Source: Rikenellaceae bacterium (GTDB lineage: Bacteria > Bacteroidota > Bacteroidia > Bacteroidales > Rikenellaceae). From it: a stretch of DNA of 64,000 nucleotides. The stretch is from positions 19,021 through 83,020 of the forward strand of contig SUZV01000014.1 in NCBI GenBank assembly GCA_015059715.1, given 5' to 3'. A program made the position numbers and the translations under genes. The notes under the pieces are model-generated. The model was not told the origin of the DNA. It saw nothing but the letters and a program-made list of their open reading frames with translations, and ran no database searches. Below, one piece after another: positions 9,854 through 19,181 of this stretch (the stretch's first letter is position 1; the number at the start of each line of letters is the position of its first letter).

Positions 9854-10207
9854 ATGGAGAATTTGCAGAAATTGATTGATACGATAGTCGAGGCTATGGA
9901 CGACAAGAAGGCGCAGGGTATTGTTACGCTTGACCTCTCGGGTTTTGATGGTGCTATATGTTCGCACTTTGTTGTCTGCAATGCCGACTCTACAACGCAG
10001 GTAGATGCCATATCTCAGAGCGTTGAGGAGAGGGTGTTTGAGGTGATGGGCGAGTGGCCCGTGCGTGTTGAGGGTCGTCATAACTCTTTCTGGGTGGCTA
10101 TGGACTATACCGATGTTATCGTCCATATTTTCCAAACGGAGTTGCGAGACTTCTATCGTCTTGAGGAGTTGTGGGCAGATGCGCCAATGAAGCGTTACGG
10201 CGAGTAG
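9854..10207 (+). CDS. rsfS: Ribosomal silencing factor RsfS (YbeB/Iojap)
   Basis: 117 aa, the standard size. RsfS binds protein L14 on the large ribosomal subunit and blocks subunit joining, lowering translation when nutrients are short. Recognisable segments are DLSGFDGAICSHFVVCNADS and the C-terminal DVIVHIFQTELRDFYRLEELW, typical of the family. It leads a plus-strand group with ftsH, 43 bases downstream, an order common in Bacteroidota. Confidence 0.94.
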   Translation: MENLQKLIDTIVEAMDDKKAQGIVTLDLSGFDGAICSHFVVCNADSTTQVDAISQSVEERVFEVMGEWPVRVEGRHNSFWVAMDYTDVIVHIFQTELRDFYRLEELWADAPMKRYGE

Positions 10208-10250
10208 TTGGGTGTCTATGTGTGTAAGTTAGTGAGATTGAAGAGTATAT

Positions 10251-12236
10251 ATGTCAGCAGGAAATAATAAGCAAGTTATGCGCCCGCGCTTTAACTTTAT
10301 GTGGTTCTGGGCGTTGGTGGCAATGGTAATCATAGGCTACTCGATGATGGGTGGCACAGAGACGCGCCCTGTTGAGGGCGATTGGAATATGGTCGATGAG
10401 CTCGTTGAGAAGGGTCTTGTCGAGCGTATTGAGGTTAAGGATAAGGAGCAGGCGAGCATATACCTACGTGGTGATGCTGTTGACTCGCTCGCTGCCAACG
10501 ACCCACGTTTTGCTATGATGCCTAAGGGTGGTGTACAGGTGGTCTATAACACAGGTGGCGATGTTCAGTATTTTGCCGAGCGTATTGCCCAAGCCGAGGT
10601 TAAGGCCGCTGAGCAGAATCCTGACGTAGAGAGGGTTGTGGTTAAGTATTCTCGCTCGGAGAAGGGGTGGGGAGGCTACCTTATAGACTTCTTGCCTTGG
10701 ATATTCATTATCGTAGTGTGGATATTCATCATGCGCTCTATGGCACGAAATGCTGGTGGTGGTGCTGGTGGCGGAGGTATCATGAATGTTGGTAGGGCAC
10801 GTGCTCAGATGTCCGACAAGGGTAATAAGGATAGAGTAACGTTTAAGGATGTCGCTGGTCTTGAGGAGGCCAAAATCGAGATTATGGAGATTGTCGACTT
10901 CCTTCGCAAGGCCGATAAGTATAAGGCTCTGGGTGCTAAGATTCCTAAGGGTGCTCTTCTGGCAGGCCCTCCAGGAACGGGTAAGACGTTGTTGGCCAAG
11001 GCTGTGGCAGGCGAGGCTAATGTTCCCTTCCTTTCAATATCGGGCTCGGACTTTGTCGAGATGTTCGTGGGTGTGGGTGCTTCGCGTGTTCGCGACCTCT
11101 TCGAGCAGGCCAAGAAGGTGGCACCATGTATTGTCTTTATCGACGAGATTGATGCCATAGGTCGTGCCCGAGGCAAGAACTCGGGATTCTCGGGTAATGA
11201 CGAGAGGGAGAATACGCTCAATCAGCTGCTTACCGAGATGGATGGCTTCCAGACCAATGCTGGCGTTATCGTCTTGGCGGCAACGAACCGCGTAGATATA
11301 TTGGATAAGGCCCTTATGCGTGCTGGTCGTTTCGATAGACAGATAGAGGTGGGTCTTCCCGATGTTAAGGAGCGTCAGGCGATTTTCGATGTACACCTTC
11401 GCAAGATTAAGCTTGAACCAAATCTCGATAGGGAGTTTTTGGCTAAGCAGACACCAGGCTTTGCAGGTGCCGATATCGCCAATGTATGTAACGAGGCGGC
11501 CCTCATTGCTGCACGTAATGGTAAGGATTGTGTGTCGCAGGCGGAGTTCTTGGCAGCCATAGACCGTATTGTCGGTGGCTTGGAGCGTAGAAATATGCCA
11601 ATGTCACCTACCGAGCGACGCTCTACGGCTATCCACGAGGCTGGTCACGCTACGGTTATGTGGCGTTTGGAGCATTGCGACCCAGTGCTTAAGGTTACCA
11701 TCATCCCACGAGGCCGCTCGCTTGGAGCTACGTGGTATCTGCCTGAGGAGAGGGTGAATCACAATGTGGAGCACTTTATGCATAAGTTGGCAGGTTTGGT
11801 GGCAGGACGTGTTGCTGAGCAGACACTTATGGATGTGACAAGTACGGGTGCTATAAATGACTTAGAGCGCACAACAAAGACGGCATACGCCATGGTTGCC
11901 TACTATGGTATGAGTCCTAAGGTTGGTAATGTGAGCTTCTACGATGCTACGGGTCAGCGCGATATGTTTACCAAGCCATTCTCGGAGCGTACCGCAGAGC
12001 TTATAGATGACGAGGTGCGCAGGATTGTGGACGAGGCTGTGGCTCTCGCTACCGAGATTATCGAGCGCGACAAGGAGAATATATCGCGTCTTGCCGATCT
12101 GCTTATCGCTAAGGAGACCATCTTTAGCGAGGATATAGAGGGCATACTTGGTAAGAGTGCGCAGACACCTGCCGAGGAGCCTACGACAGAGGCCGCCGAG
12201 GAGGTAACCGAAACGGCAGAGGCTGCAGAGGAGTAA
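10251..12236 (+). CDS. ftsH: ATP-dependent zinc metalloprotease FtsH
   Basis: 661 aa membrane-anchored AAA+ protease that degrades misfolded and regulated proteins at the inner membrane. Two transmembrane segments (about 17-33 and 144-161) flank a periplasmic domain. The AAA module has Walker A GPPGTGKT (239-246), Walker B IVFIDEID (about 294-301) and the SRH region. The zinc site HEAGH is at 462-466. The tail is acidic and Glu/Ala-rich. It is followed by cdsA after a 200-bp gap holding short GGGTTGCGAT repeats. Confidence 0.96.
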   Translation: MSAGNNKQVMRPRFNFMWFWALVAMVIIGYSMMGGTETRPVEGDWNMVDELVEKGLVERIEVKDKEQASIYLRGDAVDSLAANDPRFAMMPKGGVQVVYNTGGDVQYFAERIAQAEVKAAEQNPDVERVVVKYSRSEKGWGGYLIDFLPWIFIIVVWIFIMRSMARNAGGGAGGGGIMNVGRARAQMSDKGNKDRVTFKDVAGLEEAKIEIMEIVDFLRKADKYKALGAKIPKGALLAGPPGTGKTLLAKAVAGEANVPFLSISGSDFVEMFVGVGASRVRDLFEQAKKVAPCIVFIDEIDAIGRARGKNSGFSGNDERENTLNQLLTEMDGFQTNAGVIVLAATNRVDILDKALMRAGRFDRQIEVGLPDVKERQAIFDVHLRKIKLEPNLDREFLAKQTPGFAGADIANVCNEAALIAARNGKDCVSQAEFLAAIDRIVGGLERRNMPMSPTERRSTAIHEAGHATVMWRLEHCDPVLKVTIIPRGRSLGATWYLPEERVNHNVEHFMHKLAGLVAGRVAEQTLMDVTSTGAINDLERTTKTAYAMVAYYGMSPKVGNVSFYDATGQRDMFTKPFSERTAELIDDEVRRIVDEAVALATEIIERDKENISRLADLLIAKETIFSEDIEGILGKSAQTPAEEPTTEAAEEVTETAEAAEE

Positions 12237-12436
12237 CGAGGTGCGTCAGTAAAGGCGAGGTGGGCTGAGGTGAGTTACAATGGTTACGATGGGTTGCGAT
12301 GGGTTGCGATGTCTGGTAAAGCGTGGTTAACGCAAAAACATCCCCGTCATAGAGACTCATATGAACCCATAAGAACCCACAAAAACCAATGGACTCCAAA
12401 GACCCAATAAAAGTCCAGTAAACTAATTGCTAAGGT

Positions 12437-13309
12437 ATGAACGATAAGTTACGAAATCTTTTGATACGCACTGCAAGTGGTGCTGTACTATTGGCCGTTG
12501 TTTTGGCGGCCTCGCTGTGCGGCTATGTGACCTACGTGGCTATGCTTGTGGTGATTATGTGCGTAGGACTGCGCGAGTTCTACCTCTTGGCGAAGGCTAA
12601 GGGCCTAAGGCCTCAGCAGTTTATGGGTCTTGTAGCCACGACGCTTATGTTAGTTGCAGGTGTTGCGCAGTATGTGGGCGAGTCGAGCGATTATTGCTGT
12701 GCCCATATCGGTTCTATCTTGGTGGTTGCTTTCCTGCTTATGGTCGTGTGGATACCACTTATCTTTGTTGTCGAGATATTCCGCAAGAGCGATAGTCCGT
12801 TGCTAAACATTGCGACTACACTTATGGGTGTACTCTACTTAGGTATCCCTATGTTTGCCCTTGCTCTGTTGCCTATGTTGCTCACCTCGGAGGGTAGTTG
12901 GAATGGCTTAGTCTTTCTGATGTTCCTCTTCTTGGTCTGGGGCAACGATGTCTTTGCCTACCTTGTGGGCGTGACGTGTGGAAAGCATAAGATGTGTGAG
13001 CGTCTATCGCCCAAAAAGTCGTGGGAGGGATTCTTTGGTGGTGTTCTCGGCTCGGTGGCTATGGGTGCTTTGGCGGCTGCGGTACTCGATGGCGACTACC
13101 TTAAGTGGATGCTCTTGGCACTGGTAGTATCGCTTGCCAGCGTCCTGGGCGACCTTGTGGAGTCAATGTTTAAGCGCGATGCTGGGGTTAAGGACTCGGG
13201 TAATATAATGCCTGGTCATGGTGGTATGCTCGATAGATTCGACGCGCTACTTGTGGCAGCTCCCTTCGCCTTTGTGTTTGCGCTGATATATATGGTAATA
13301 ACAAACTGA
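12437..13309 (+). CDS. cdsA: Phosphatidate cytidylyltransferase
   Basis: 290 aa polytopic inner-membrane enzyme making CDP-diacylglycerol from phosphatidate and CTP. About eight hydrophobic segments are seen, and the C-terminal CDS signature is intact (SMFKRDAGVKD followed by MPGHGGMLDRFDA). Position just before psd fits: CDP-diacylglycerol feeds phosphatidylserine, which Psd decarboxylates. No promoter was identified in the upstream gap, so read-through from ftsH is likely. Confidence 0.94.
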   Translation: MNDKLRNLLIRTASGAVLLAVVLAASLCGYVTYVAMLVVIMCVGLREFYLLAKAKGLRPQQFMGLVATTLMLVAGVAQYVGESSDYCCAHIGSILVVAFLLMVVWIPLIFVVEIFRKSDSPLLNIATTLMGVLYLGIPMFALALLPMLLTSEGSWNGLVFLMFLFLVWGNDVFAYLVGVTCGKHKMCERLSPKKSWEGFFGGVLGSVAMGALAAAVLDGDYLKWMLLALVVSLASVLGDLVESMFKRDAGVKDSGNIMPGHGGMLDRFDALLVAAPFAFVFALIYMVITN

Positions 13310-13333
13310 TTACTAACCTAAAACCTATATATT

Positions 13334-14002
13334 ATGAAGATTAATAAAGAGGGATATATAATCATAGGAGTTACGGGCCTCGTATGTCTGGCGATATGGT
13401 TGTTGGTATACTACTGCATCGACACACGTAGCGTCTATCTATGGTTTATGGCGGGCTTTCTGCTCATCTTCTGGTTCTTCGTTGCCGCCTTCTTTAGAGA
13501 GCCACGCAGAGTGCAGATACACGACGATGAGCTAATCTTCTCGCCCTGCGATGGTCGTGTGGTGGTTACCGAGGTGGTCAATGCCGATGAGTATCTCAGC
13601 GGTGAGATGATGCAGATATCTATATTTATGTCTGTGACGAATGTCCACGTCAACTGGCTGCCTGTAGCAGGCGAGGTAGAGTACTTTAAGCACCATCATG
13701 GACGTTTTCTTGTGGCGTGGCACCCAAAGTCATCGACCGAGAATGAGCGCACAACGACAGTTATATCACTTAAGAGCGGCTCGAAGGTGCTTATTCGTCA
13801 GATTGCAGGCTTTGTGGCACGACGTATCGTTAACTATTTGACTCCAGGTGATGTTGTCGAGCAGAATAGCACATTCGGATTTATCAAGTTTGGCTCGCGC
13901 GTAGATCTCCTTATCCCTAAGGATTCAGAGCTCTTTGTTGAGATTGGTGACCCTGTAATAGGCTCGCAGACACCTATTGCACGTCTTAAGCGTAAGTCTT
14001 AG
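13334..14002 (+). CDS. psd: Phosphatidylserine decarboxylase proenzyme (short type)
   Basis: 222 aa, the short PSD-A type lacking the long N-terminal extension of the E. coli enzyme. Two transmembrane helices lie at about 10-50. The autocleavage site is FGSR near residues 193-196, where the serine becomes the pyruvoyl cofactor; this replaces the LGST of the longer type. It converts phosphatidylserine to phosphatidylethanolamine at the inner membrane. It starts 24 bases after cdsA and is surely cotranscribed. Confidence 0.93.
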   Translation: MKINKEGYIIIGVTGLVCLAIWLLVYYCIDTRSVYLWFMAGFLLIFWFFVAAFFREPRRVQIHDDELIFSPCDGRVVVTEVVNADEYLSGEMMQISIFMSVTNVHVNWLPVAGEVEYFKHHHGRFLVAWHPKSSTENERTTTVISLKSGSKVLIRQIAGFVARRIVNYLTPGDVVEQNSTFGFIKFGSRVDLLIPKDSELFVEIGDPVIGSQTPIARLKRKS

Positions 14003-14030
14003 TCACTATCGGTGAGTTTAGATGTAGTGT

Positions 14031-15125
14031 ATGAACGGAGAGAAGATTTTTAAGACCATAATATCGCTGGCAGTCGTAGCACTTGCCCTCTTTTTGGTGT
14101 GGTATCTGTGGTCTGTGGTGTTGTATGTTATCTTAGCGGCTATACTCTCGCTCGTAGGCCGTCCGTTGGTCGTTAGGCTTACGCACCTTAAGATTTCGGG
14201 GTGGCAGCTCTCGCGTAGCGTGGCTGCGGCACTAACGCTTGTGCTTATGTGGATTGTCGTTGGAGGCTTTTGCTGGCTCTTTCTACCACTGCTCTTTGGC
14301 AAGGTCAACGAGTTGGCCGTTATAGAGTGGGATAGCGTAATTATGCTTATAGAGTCGTCGTTTGCCGATGTGAGGAGTATGTTGCAAAATTATCTCTCGG
14401 TAGAGGTTAACGATATGGGTCAGGCCTTCAAGGAGTTTATGATGGGCCTTGTCGATGTAGATTTTATCAAGACCTTTGCAAGTATAGTGTCGGTGGTTAA
14501 GAGCTTAGGTATCGCCTTCTTCTCGGTGTCGTTTATCACCTACTACTTTATGCGTGACGATGGTCTGTTCTATAAGTTAGTCACGCTCTTCTTTCCGGAC
14601 CGCTATCGTGGTAATGTACACCACGCGCTCGACTCAATTACGGCACTACTGTCGCGCTACTTCGGTGGACTTTTGGTCGAGAGCTTGCTGCTTATGATAA
14701 TTATCTCGGTGGTAATGCTCATCGTGGGTATGTCGTTTAGCGATGCGCTAATTATAGGCCTTATAATGGGTATATTTAATGTTATACCATACGCAGGTCC
14801 TGTTATCGGAGCCTTTCTATCGCTCTGCGTGGGTATCATCTCGCCGATTGATGGCGATATAGTCTATACGGCTATAGCTATCGTCTCTACGATAGTGAGT
14901 GTAAAGATTATCGATGACTTTGTTATCCAGCCTACGGTATATTCCGATAGAGTCCAGGCTCACCCATTGGAGATATTCTTGTGTATACTTATAGCAGGCA
15001 CTTTTGCAGGTGTGTGGGGTATGCTTATGGCAATACCAATCTATACGGTCCTTAGAGTCTTTGCTCGCGAGTTCTTCTCGGAATATAGCCTTGTGCGTAA
15101 GTTAACAAGCCAAATGACTAAGTAG
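14031..15125 (+). CDS. AI-2E family (PerM/UPF0118) permease
   Basis: 364 aa integral membrane protein with about seven or eight hydrophobic segments and the conserved region GIFNVIPYAGPVIGA near 240-255, characteristic of the AI-2E/PerM family. Members export small molecules or act as Na+/H+ antiporters; the substrate cannot be told from sequence. It begins 28 bases after psd and ends 1 base before the riboflavin kinase domain, so it belongs to the same transcript. Confidence 0.85.
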   Translation: MNGEKIFKTIISLAVVALALFLVWYLWSVVLYVILAAILSLVGRPLVVRLTHLKISGWQLSRSVAAALTLVLMWIVVGGFCWLFLPLLFGKVNELAVIEWDSVIMLIESSFADVRSMLQNYLSVEVNDMGQAFKEFMMGLVDVDFIKTFASIVSVVKSLGIAFFSVSFITYYFMRDDGLFYKLVTLFFPDRYRGNVHHALDSITALLSRYFGGLLVESLLLMIIISVVMLIVGMSFSDALIIGLIMGIFNVIPYAGPVIGAFLSLCVGIISPIDGDIVYTAIAIVSTIVSVKIIDDFVIQPTVYSDRVQAHPLEIFLCILIAGTFAGVWGMLMAIPIYTVLRVFAREFFSEYSLVRKLTSQMTK

Positions 15126-15126
15126 T

Positions 15127-15483
15127 ATGATTGTCGAGGGAGAGGTTATTCACGGACGAAAGATAGGTCGCGCACTGGGCTTTCCTACGGCCAATATGTC
15201 GCTTGAGAACTATCCAGATATAGCGCGTGGTGTATATCGCTCGGAGGTCTATATCGATGGGGTGTACTATCGTGCTATGTCAAATGTGGGCGTGCGCCCT
15301 TCGGTTGGGGGCAAGGAACTTTTGCTTGAGACCCACGTCATAGGCTTTTCGGGTGACCTATATGGGCGTTTTTTATCTGTAAATCTTATTGAGAAGCTAC
15401 GTGACGAGAAGCGTTTCTCGTCGATAGGCGATTTAAAGGAGCAGCTCGAAAGGGATTATTACGCTATCAGCACTTGCGAGTAG
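15127..15483 (+). CDS. Stand-alone riboflavin kinase domain
   Basis: 118 aa. It matches only the C-terminal flavokinase module of RibF: GRKIGRALGFPTANM (the ATP/flavin-binding PTAN motif) and NVGVRPSVGG, ending with a helix like RibF. The N-terminal FMN adenylyltransferase domain of the usual ~310-aa bifunctional RibF is absent, and the upstream sequence codes the AI-2E permease in another frame, so it is not a frameshift remnant. It probably phosphorylates riboflavin to FMN. FAD synthesis must rely on another gene outside the window. Confidence 0.85.
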   Translation: MIVEGEVIHGRKIGRALGFPTANMSLENYPDIARGVYRSEVYIDGVYYRAMSNVGVRPSVGGKELLLETHVIGFSGDLYGRFLSVNLIEKLRDEKRFSSIGDLKEQLERDYYAISTCE

Positions 15484-15491
15484 CCTCTACT

Positions 15492-16043
15492 CTACCTATC
15501 GCCCCAGCGTGGATGGCTTATGGCCAGGCCTGTAAGCTCCACTACGCGCTCCGAGAGTCGTAGGCACAGCTCATCTATTGTTTCAGTTCCGAGGTAGAAT
15601 GCTGGTGAGGCGGGCATGATTATGGCTCCTGCTTCGCTTAGCGTGGTCATATTGCGTAGATGTATGAGCGAGTAGGGGGCCTCGCGCACCACGACAATCA
15701 AGCGACGACGCTCCTTGAGCATAACATCTGCGGCACGCTCTATGAGTGTGCGCGATACGCCTGAGGCTATGCGTGCCACCGTACCCATTGATGCTGGCAC
15801 TACGACCATAGCATCCCAACATGCCGAGCCACTTGCTACAGAGCTCCACATATCGTCGTTGCTGTACGTCACGATACGAGGGTCATCGGGCAGGGTGACA
15901 CCCTCTTGTTGTATTACCTCTTCGGCGTGACTACTCATTATAAGAGCAACGTGCTCAACCTCGGTTGAGGCTATCAGCAAGTCGAGCACCTGACGCGAGT
16001 ATATTGCGCCGCTTGCCCCTGTTATGGCCACTATAATATTCAT
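15492..16043 (-). CDS. ubiX: Flavin prenyltransferase, UbiX family
   Basis: 183 aa flavoprotein that joins dimethylallyl phosphate to FMN, producing the prenylated cofactor of UbiD-type decarboxylases. The N-terminal MNIIVAITGASGAIYSRQVL and the conserved VVPASMGTVARIASG segment identify the family. No ubiD is in this window. It is convergent with the riboflavin kinase gene (8-base gap) and lies 24 bases behind the deacetylase on the same strand. Confidence 0.92.
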   Translation of the reverse strand: MNIIVAITGASGAIYSRQVLDLLIASTEVEHVALIMSSHAEEVIQQEGVTLPDDPRIVTYSNDDMWSSVASGSACWDAMVVVPASMGTVARIASGVSRTLIERAADVMLKERRRLIVVVREAPYSLIHLRNMTTLSEAGAIIMPASPAFYLGTETIDELCLRLSERVVELTGLAISHPRWGDR

Positions 16044-16067
16044 ATGTATAGGCTTTGTTTCGGTGTG

Positions 16068-16676
16068 CTATAGTTCAAGAATCTTGCATTTTAACCCCTT
16101 CTCGCGTGCTGTGCGCAGTAGAGCAGGGAGCACATAGCTGGTATTACGGAAAGACTTGGCACTATCGTGGAGTGAGATAATATCGCCACCGCGCAGGCCA
16201 TTTATCGTGCCTCGCAAGCACGATTTAGGCGAGAGGTGGGTGTTGTAGTCGCGCGAAAGGACGCTCCACATTACCACACGAAAGCGTTGTGCTACGGCAC
16301 GTAGCTGTGTGCGTGTGATACGTGCATAGGGTGGGCGGAAGAGTTCGGTATGTACCATATCGGCAGCAAGGTCTACATCCTCGATATAACGCTCGGTATC
16401 CATTCCCCACCCCTTCTGATGCGAGTATGTGTGGTTTCCCACCTTGTGTCCTCTATCGAGAATCATCTGGTAGAGGTCGGGGTATAGCTCTACGTTCTTG
16501 CCTAAGACGAAGAACGTAGCCTTGGCCTCGTAGCGGTCTAAGGTGTGAAGTATCCACTCCGTAACGCCTGGCGTAGGGCCGTCGTCAAAGGTGAGGTATA
16601 TGCCCTCGCTGTCCTCTATGCTCCAGATGACATTGGGGTATAGCCACTTCAATATTGGACCTGGGTTTACGCGCAT
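16068..16676 (-). CDS. Polysaccharide deacetylase family protein (NodB fold)
   Basis: 202 aa, a minimal NodB-homology domain. The metal and catalytic motifs are visible: TFDDGPTPG (motif 1, Asp-Asp), HTYSHQKGW (motif 2, two His) and RPPYARIT (motif 3). No clear signal peptide, so either the true N-terminus has a short anchor or it acts in the cytoplasm or via another route. Likely substrates are N-acetylated sugars of peptidoglycan or capsule, unproven. First gene of a small unit with ubiX. Confidence 0.85.
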   Translation of the reverse strand: MRVNPGPILKWLYPNVIWSIEDSEGIYLTFDDGPTPGVTEWILHTLDRYEAKATFFVLGKNVELYPDLYQMILDRGHKVGNHTYSHQKGWGMDTERYIEDVDLAADMVHTELFRPPYARITRTQLRAVAQRFRVVMWSVLSRDYNTHLSPKSCLRGTINGLRGGDIISLHDSAKSFRNTSYVLPALLRTAREKGLKCKILEL

Positions 16677-16714
16677 ACTGCAATCTTAGTTTGTTCGTTA
16701 TTATTATAACCTCG

Positions 16715-16722
16715 CAAAGGTA
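16715..16722 (-). promoter_or_regulatory. -7 box for the deacetylase-ubiX unit
   Basis: Minus strand TACCTTTG (exact TAnnTTTG) 39 bases before the start codon. It is divergent from, and interleaved with, the plus-strand promoter at 16731-16760, so both may respond to one regulator. Confidence 0.6.
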
Positions 16723-16730
16723 ACTTTTTT

Positions 16731-16760
16731 TTTGATAATCTAAAAATATCGCTACCTTTG
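16731..16760 (+). promoter_or_regulatory. Promoter of the DUF4837 lipoprotein gene
   Basis: TTTG at 16731-16734, 18 bases, then TACCTTTG at 16753-16760. It gives a leader of about 40 bases. Confidence 0.7.
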
Positions 16761-16809
16761 TATAAATGTTGAGTGATACCTATAATAATACTATAATCTT
16801 ATAATAATT

Positions 16810-17823
16810 ATGGATATGAAACGCATATTTTGCTCATCTATTGCTCTTGTGGTGCTATTTACTACGCTCCTATTGTCGGGATGTAGGGTCAAGAGTAACA
16901 TATCAGACAAAAATACGGCAGGCGAGGCCTACGATGTTGTCGTTATTGCTGCCGATGAGTCGTGGCGCGGAGATTTGAGCTACGCTATTTGCGATTTGCT
17001 TGAGGCTCCAGCTCCAGGCCTTACCCGCCCACAGGGTTACTTCAATATCGTCAAGCAGGTTGCGCCAGCCAACACCTCGGATATTGATAGAATGTATCCC
17101 AATCTGTTGGTCATAAGCATAAACCCTGCTGTCGAGGCGGCTACCTATAGCATGGCAAAGAATATATATGCACGCCCTCAAAGTGTTATGACTATCACGG
17201 CACCCACCGTAGAGTCGTGTATCGCCTTTGTCGAGGATAGTGCCGCGCTGCTGCGCGAGGAGCTTGAGCGTGGTGAGCGTAATAATAGCAACAGGTACTA
17301 TGCTCAGCGTCCTGCCGAGCAGCTTATGGCCGACTTTAAGAGCCATACGGGCCTTGAGATGGTCATCCCAGCAGGCTTCTTTAAGGCCAATACGCGCGAT
17401 AAGGAGCTGTTGTGGTATCTGCGCGACTATCCTACACGTGCGCAGTACATCTTCGCCTTTAAGACCGATGTCGACCCTACGCTGCCAAGCGATATGCAGG
17501 CACTCTCGGTTATGGGTGCTATAGATAGTAAGTTGGCAACCATATCGAGCAAGGGGGCCTCGGGATCGTATATGCGCCTATCTAACGAGCCACAGTCGCT
17601 CTCCATCACAACTGACGTAACGATAAATGGCCGCGAGTGGATGGAGCTACGCGGATGGTGGGAGGTAGCAGGCGACTTTATGGGTGGACCATTTGTTGGC
17701 TATGTGAATGTAGATAGCCAGACGAGCAAGGCTCTGGTCGTTATGTTTGCCCTATATGCCCCCGAGGACCCACAGCGCAACCTGCTCAGGGAGCTTGAGC
17801 ATCTGATATATACCACAAAGTAG
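16810..17823 (+). CDS. DUF4837 family lipoprotein
   Basis: 337 aa. A signal peptide ends with the lipobox LLSGC (Cys25), predicting a lipoprotein. The body matches the Bacteroidota-specific DUF4837 family in its overall layout (early VVVIAADESWRGDL, late REWMELRGWWEV and GYVNVD). No enzymatic motif is evident and the function of the family is unknown. An alternative start two codons in (MKRIF) would give the same mature protein. It is monocistronic, ending at a strong bidirectional hairpin shared with thiL. Confidence 0.82.
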   Translation: MDMKRIFCSSIALVVLFTTLLLSGCRVKSNISDKNTAGEAYDVVVIAADESWRGDLSYAICDLLEAPAPGLTRPQGYFNIVKQVAPANTSDIDRMYPNLLVISINPAVEAATYSMAKNIYARPQSVMTITAPTVESCIAFVEDSAALLREELERGERNNSNRYYAQRPAEQLMADFKSHTGLEMVIPAGFFKANTRDKELLWYLRDYPTRAQYIFAFKTDVDPTLPSDMQALSVMGAIDSKLATISSKGASGSYMRLSNEPQSLSITTDVTINGREWMELRGWWEVAGDFMGGPFVGYVNVDSQTSKALVVMFALYAPEDPQRNLLRELEHLIYTTK

Positions 17824-17842
17824 TAGGGGATAGGGTATAAGT

Positions 17843-17916
17843 TTAGGGCGTTTAAAGAGTTCGTGGCACGGGTTAGGTGTGCTAACCTATAGCTATGAAC
17901 TCTTTAAACGCCCTAA
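17843..17916. terminator. Bidirectional 20-bp hairpin between DUF4837 gene and thiL
   Basis: Arms at 17843-17862 and 17897-17916 are perfectly complementary over 20 bp (TTAGGGCGTTTAAAGAGTTC in the left arm). The loop carries a second hairpin, GGTTAG with CTAACC. It sits between two convergent genes and probably ends both transcripts, although no long T run follows. Confidence 0.6.
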
Positions 17917-17942
17917 TCTCTTTACAATCTCGCTCTGGTCGC

Positions 17943-18971
17943 CTATCTGTCGAATGCCTGAGCCTTAAGTGCTATACCTTCGCCATCGGGTGTTACGAGG
18001 ATAACGCCAGCCTCAGGGCGTGTGATGTGTCCTATGATATCTATAAGGCCGAGCTGCACAACCTTCTCCTGCATCTCTAATGGTACGGTAAAGAGTAGTT
18101 CGTGGTCCTCGCCACCGTTGAGTGCCGCGATAACGGGGTCGATATGCATCTCCTCGGCAAGCTGTGTGGTCTGGCGTGCTATAGGTATTCGCTCCAGGTA
18201 TATACGTGCGCCACACTCCGAGGCGCGACATATCTGCCTAAGGTCCGAGGCTAAGCCATCCGATAGGTCTATCATCGATGTTGGGCGTATGCCCTCGCTG
18301 CGCAGAGCATCGAGAATATTGGCCTTGGCGCGAGGCTTGAGGTAACGCTCAAGGAGGTATCCATACCCCTCGAACTGGGGCTCGGGGTTATCCACGCCCT
18401 TGAGTACACGCTTTTCGCGCTCAAGCAGATGAAGACCCATATATGCAGCACCGAGGTTCGAGGTTATACATATAAGGTCGTGCTCCTTGGCTCCCGAGCG
18501 ATATACCACATCGCCCTTCTTGGCACGTCCTATGGCGGTTATGGTTATTACCAATCCATTCATCGATGCTGTGGTGTCGCCGCCTACGATATCTACGCCG
18601 AGCTCGCCCGAGGCAAACTCCATACCCTCGTATAGCGCGTCGAGAGCCTCGACAGTAATCTTTGCCGATATTCCGAGTGCCACCACCACCTGCTCGGGAC
18701 GTGCGTTCATGGCCAAGATGTCGTTTACACCACGTACTATAGCCTTGTATCCGAGGTGCTTAAGTGGGAAGTAGCTAAGGTCGAAGTCTATGCCTTCGGT
18801 CATCATATCCGTAGATATTAGCATCACCTCCTCGCCTAAGTCTACTATAGCAGCGTCATCGCCAGCACCCATAATTGTTGAGGTATTGCGTCTTGCGAGG
18901 CGCGATGTAAGACGCTCGATGAGTCCAAACTCGCCTAAGGTAGATATCTCCGTAGCACTCTTCTTCTCCAT
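17943..18971 (-). CDS. thiL: Thiamine-monophosphate kinase
   Basis: 342 aa AIR-synthase/ThiL-fold enzyme that phosphorylates thiamine monophosphate to the active diphosphate. Visible are GEFGLIERL at the N-terminus, the metal/substrate segment GAGDDAAIVD, STDMMTEGIDFDL, VGGDTTAS and MIDLSDGLASDL, all ThiL signatures. Other thi genes are absent here. Transcribed alone from a box at 19088-19095, divergent from adk. Confidence 0.94.
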   Translation of the reverse strand: MEKKSATEISTLGEFGLIERLTSRLARRNTSTIMGAGDDAAIVDLGEEVMLISTDMMTEGIDFDLSYFPLKHLGYKAIVRGVNDILAMNARPEQVVVALGISAKITVEALDALYEGMEFASGELGVDIVGGDTTASMNGLVITITAIGRAKKGDVVYRSGAKEHDLICITSNLGAAYMGLHLLEREKRVLKGVDNPEPQFEGYGYLLERYLKPRAKANILDALRSEGIRPTSMIDLSDGLASDLRQICRASECGARIYLERIPIARQTTQLAEEMHIDPVIAALNGGEDHELLFTVPLEMQEKVVQLGLIDIIGHITRPEAGVILVTPDGEGIALKAQAFDR

Positions 18972-19087
18972 ATCGGTATGGTAATTTTTAATTTTGTTAA
19001 GGGCAGGGTATATAAAGTTCGTAAATTTTTAGTTCTCCGTTAAGGCCTATGTTTTGGTCGCTTTTGGGGGCCTCTTTAAAATTTTTG

Positions 19088-19095
19088 CAAAAGTA
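19088..19095 (-). promoter_or_regulatory. -7 box of thiL
   Basis: Minus strand TACTTTTG, matching TAnnTTTG. It lies 116 bases before thiL, leaving a longish leader; no THI-box riboswitch was recognised in that leader. Confidence 0.5.
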
Positions 19096-19103
19096 CCATT
19101 TTG

Positions 19104-19135
19104 ATTGGTAAATTGCAAAAAAAAATATATCTTTG
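19104..19135 (+). promoter_or_regulatory. adk promoter
   Basis: -7 box TATCTTTG at 19128-19135 followed by GCG. A weak -33 (ATTG, 19104-19107) stands 20 bases upstream, with a run of nine A in the spacer. Confidence 0.6.
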
Positions 19136-19181
19136 CGACAAATTTTTTCTTACATAGTAGTAACGTAAAACTTGAATAGTA

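Noticed and set aside
18972..19087. TPP riboswitch before thiL
   Set aside because: The characteristic THI-box core (CTGAGA ... ACCTGATC-like) is not present in the leader.
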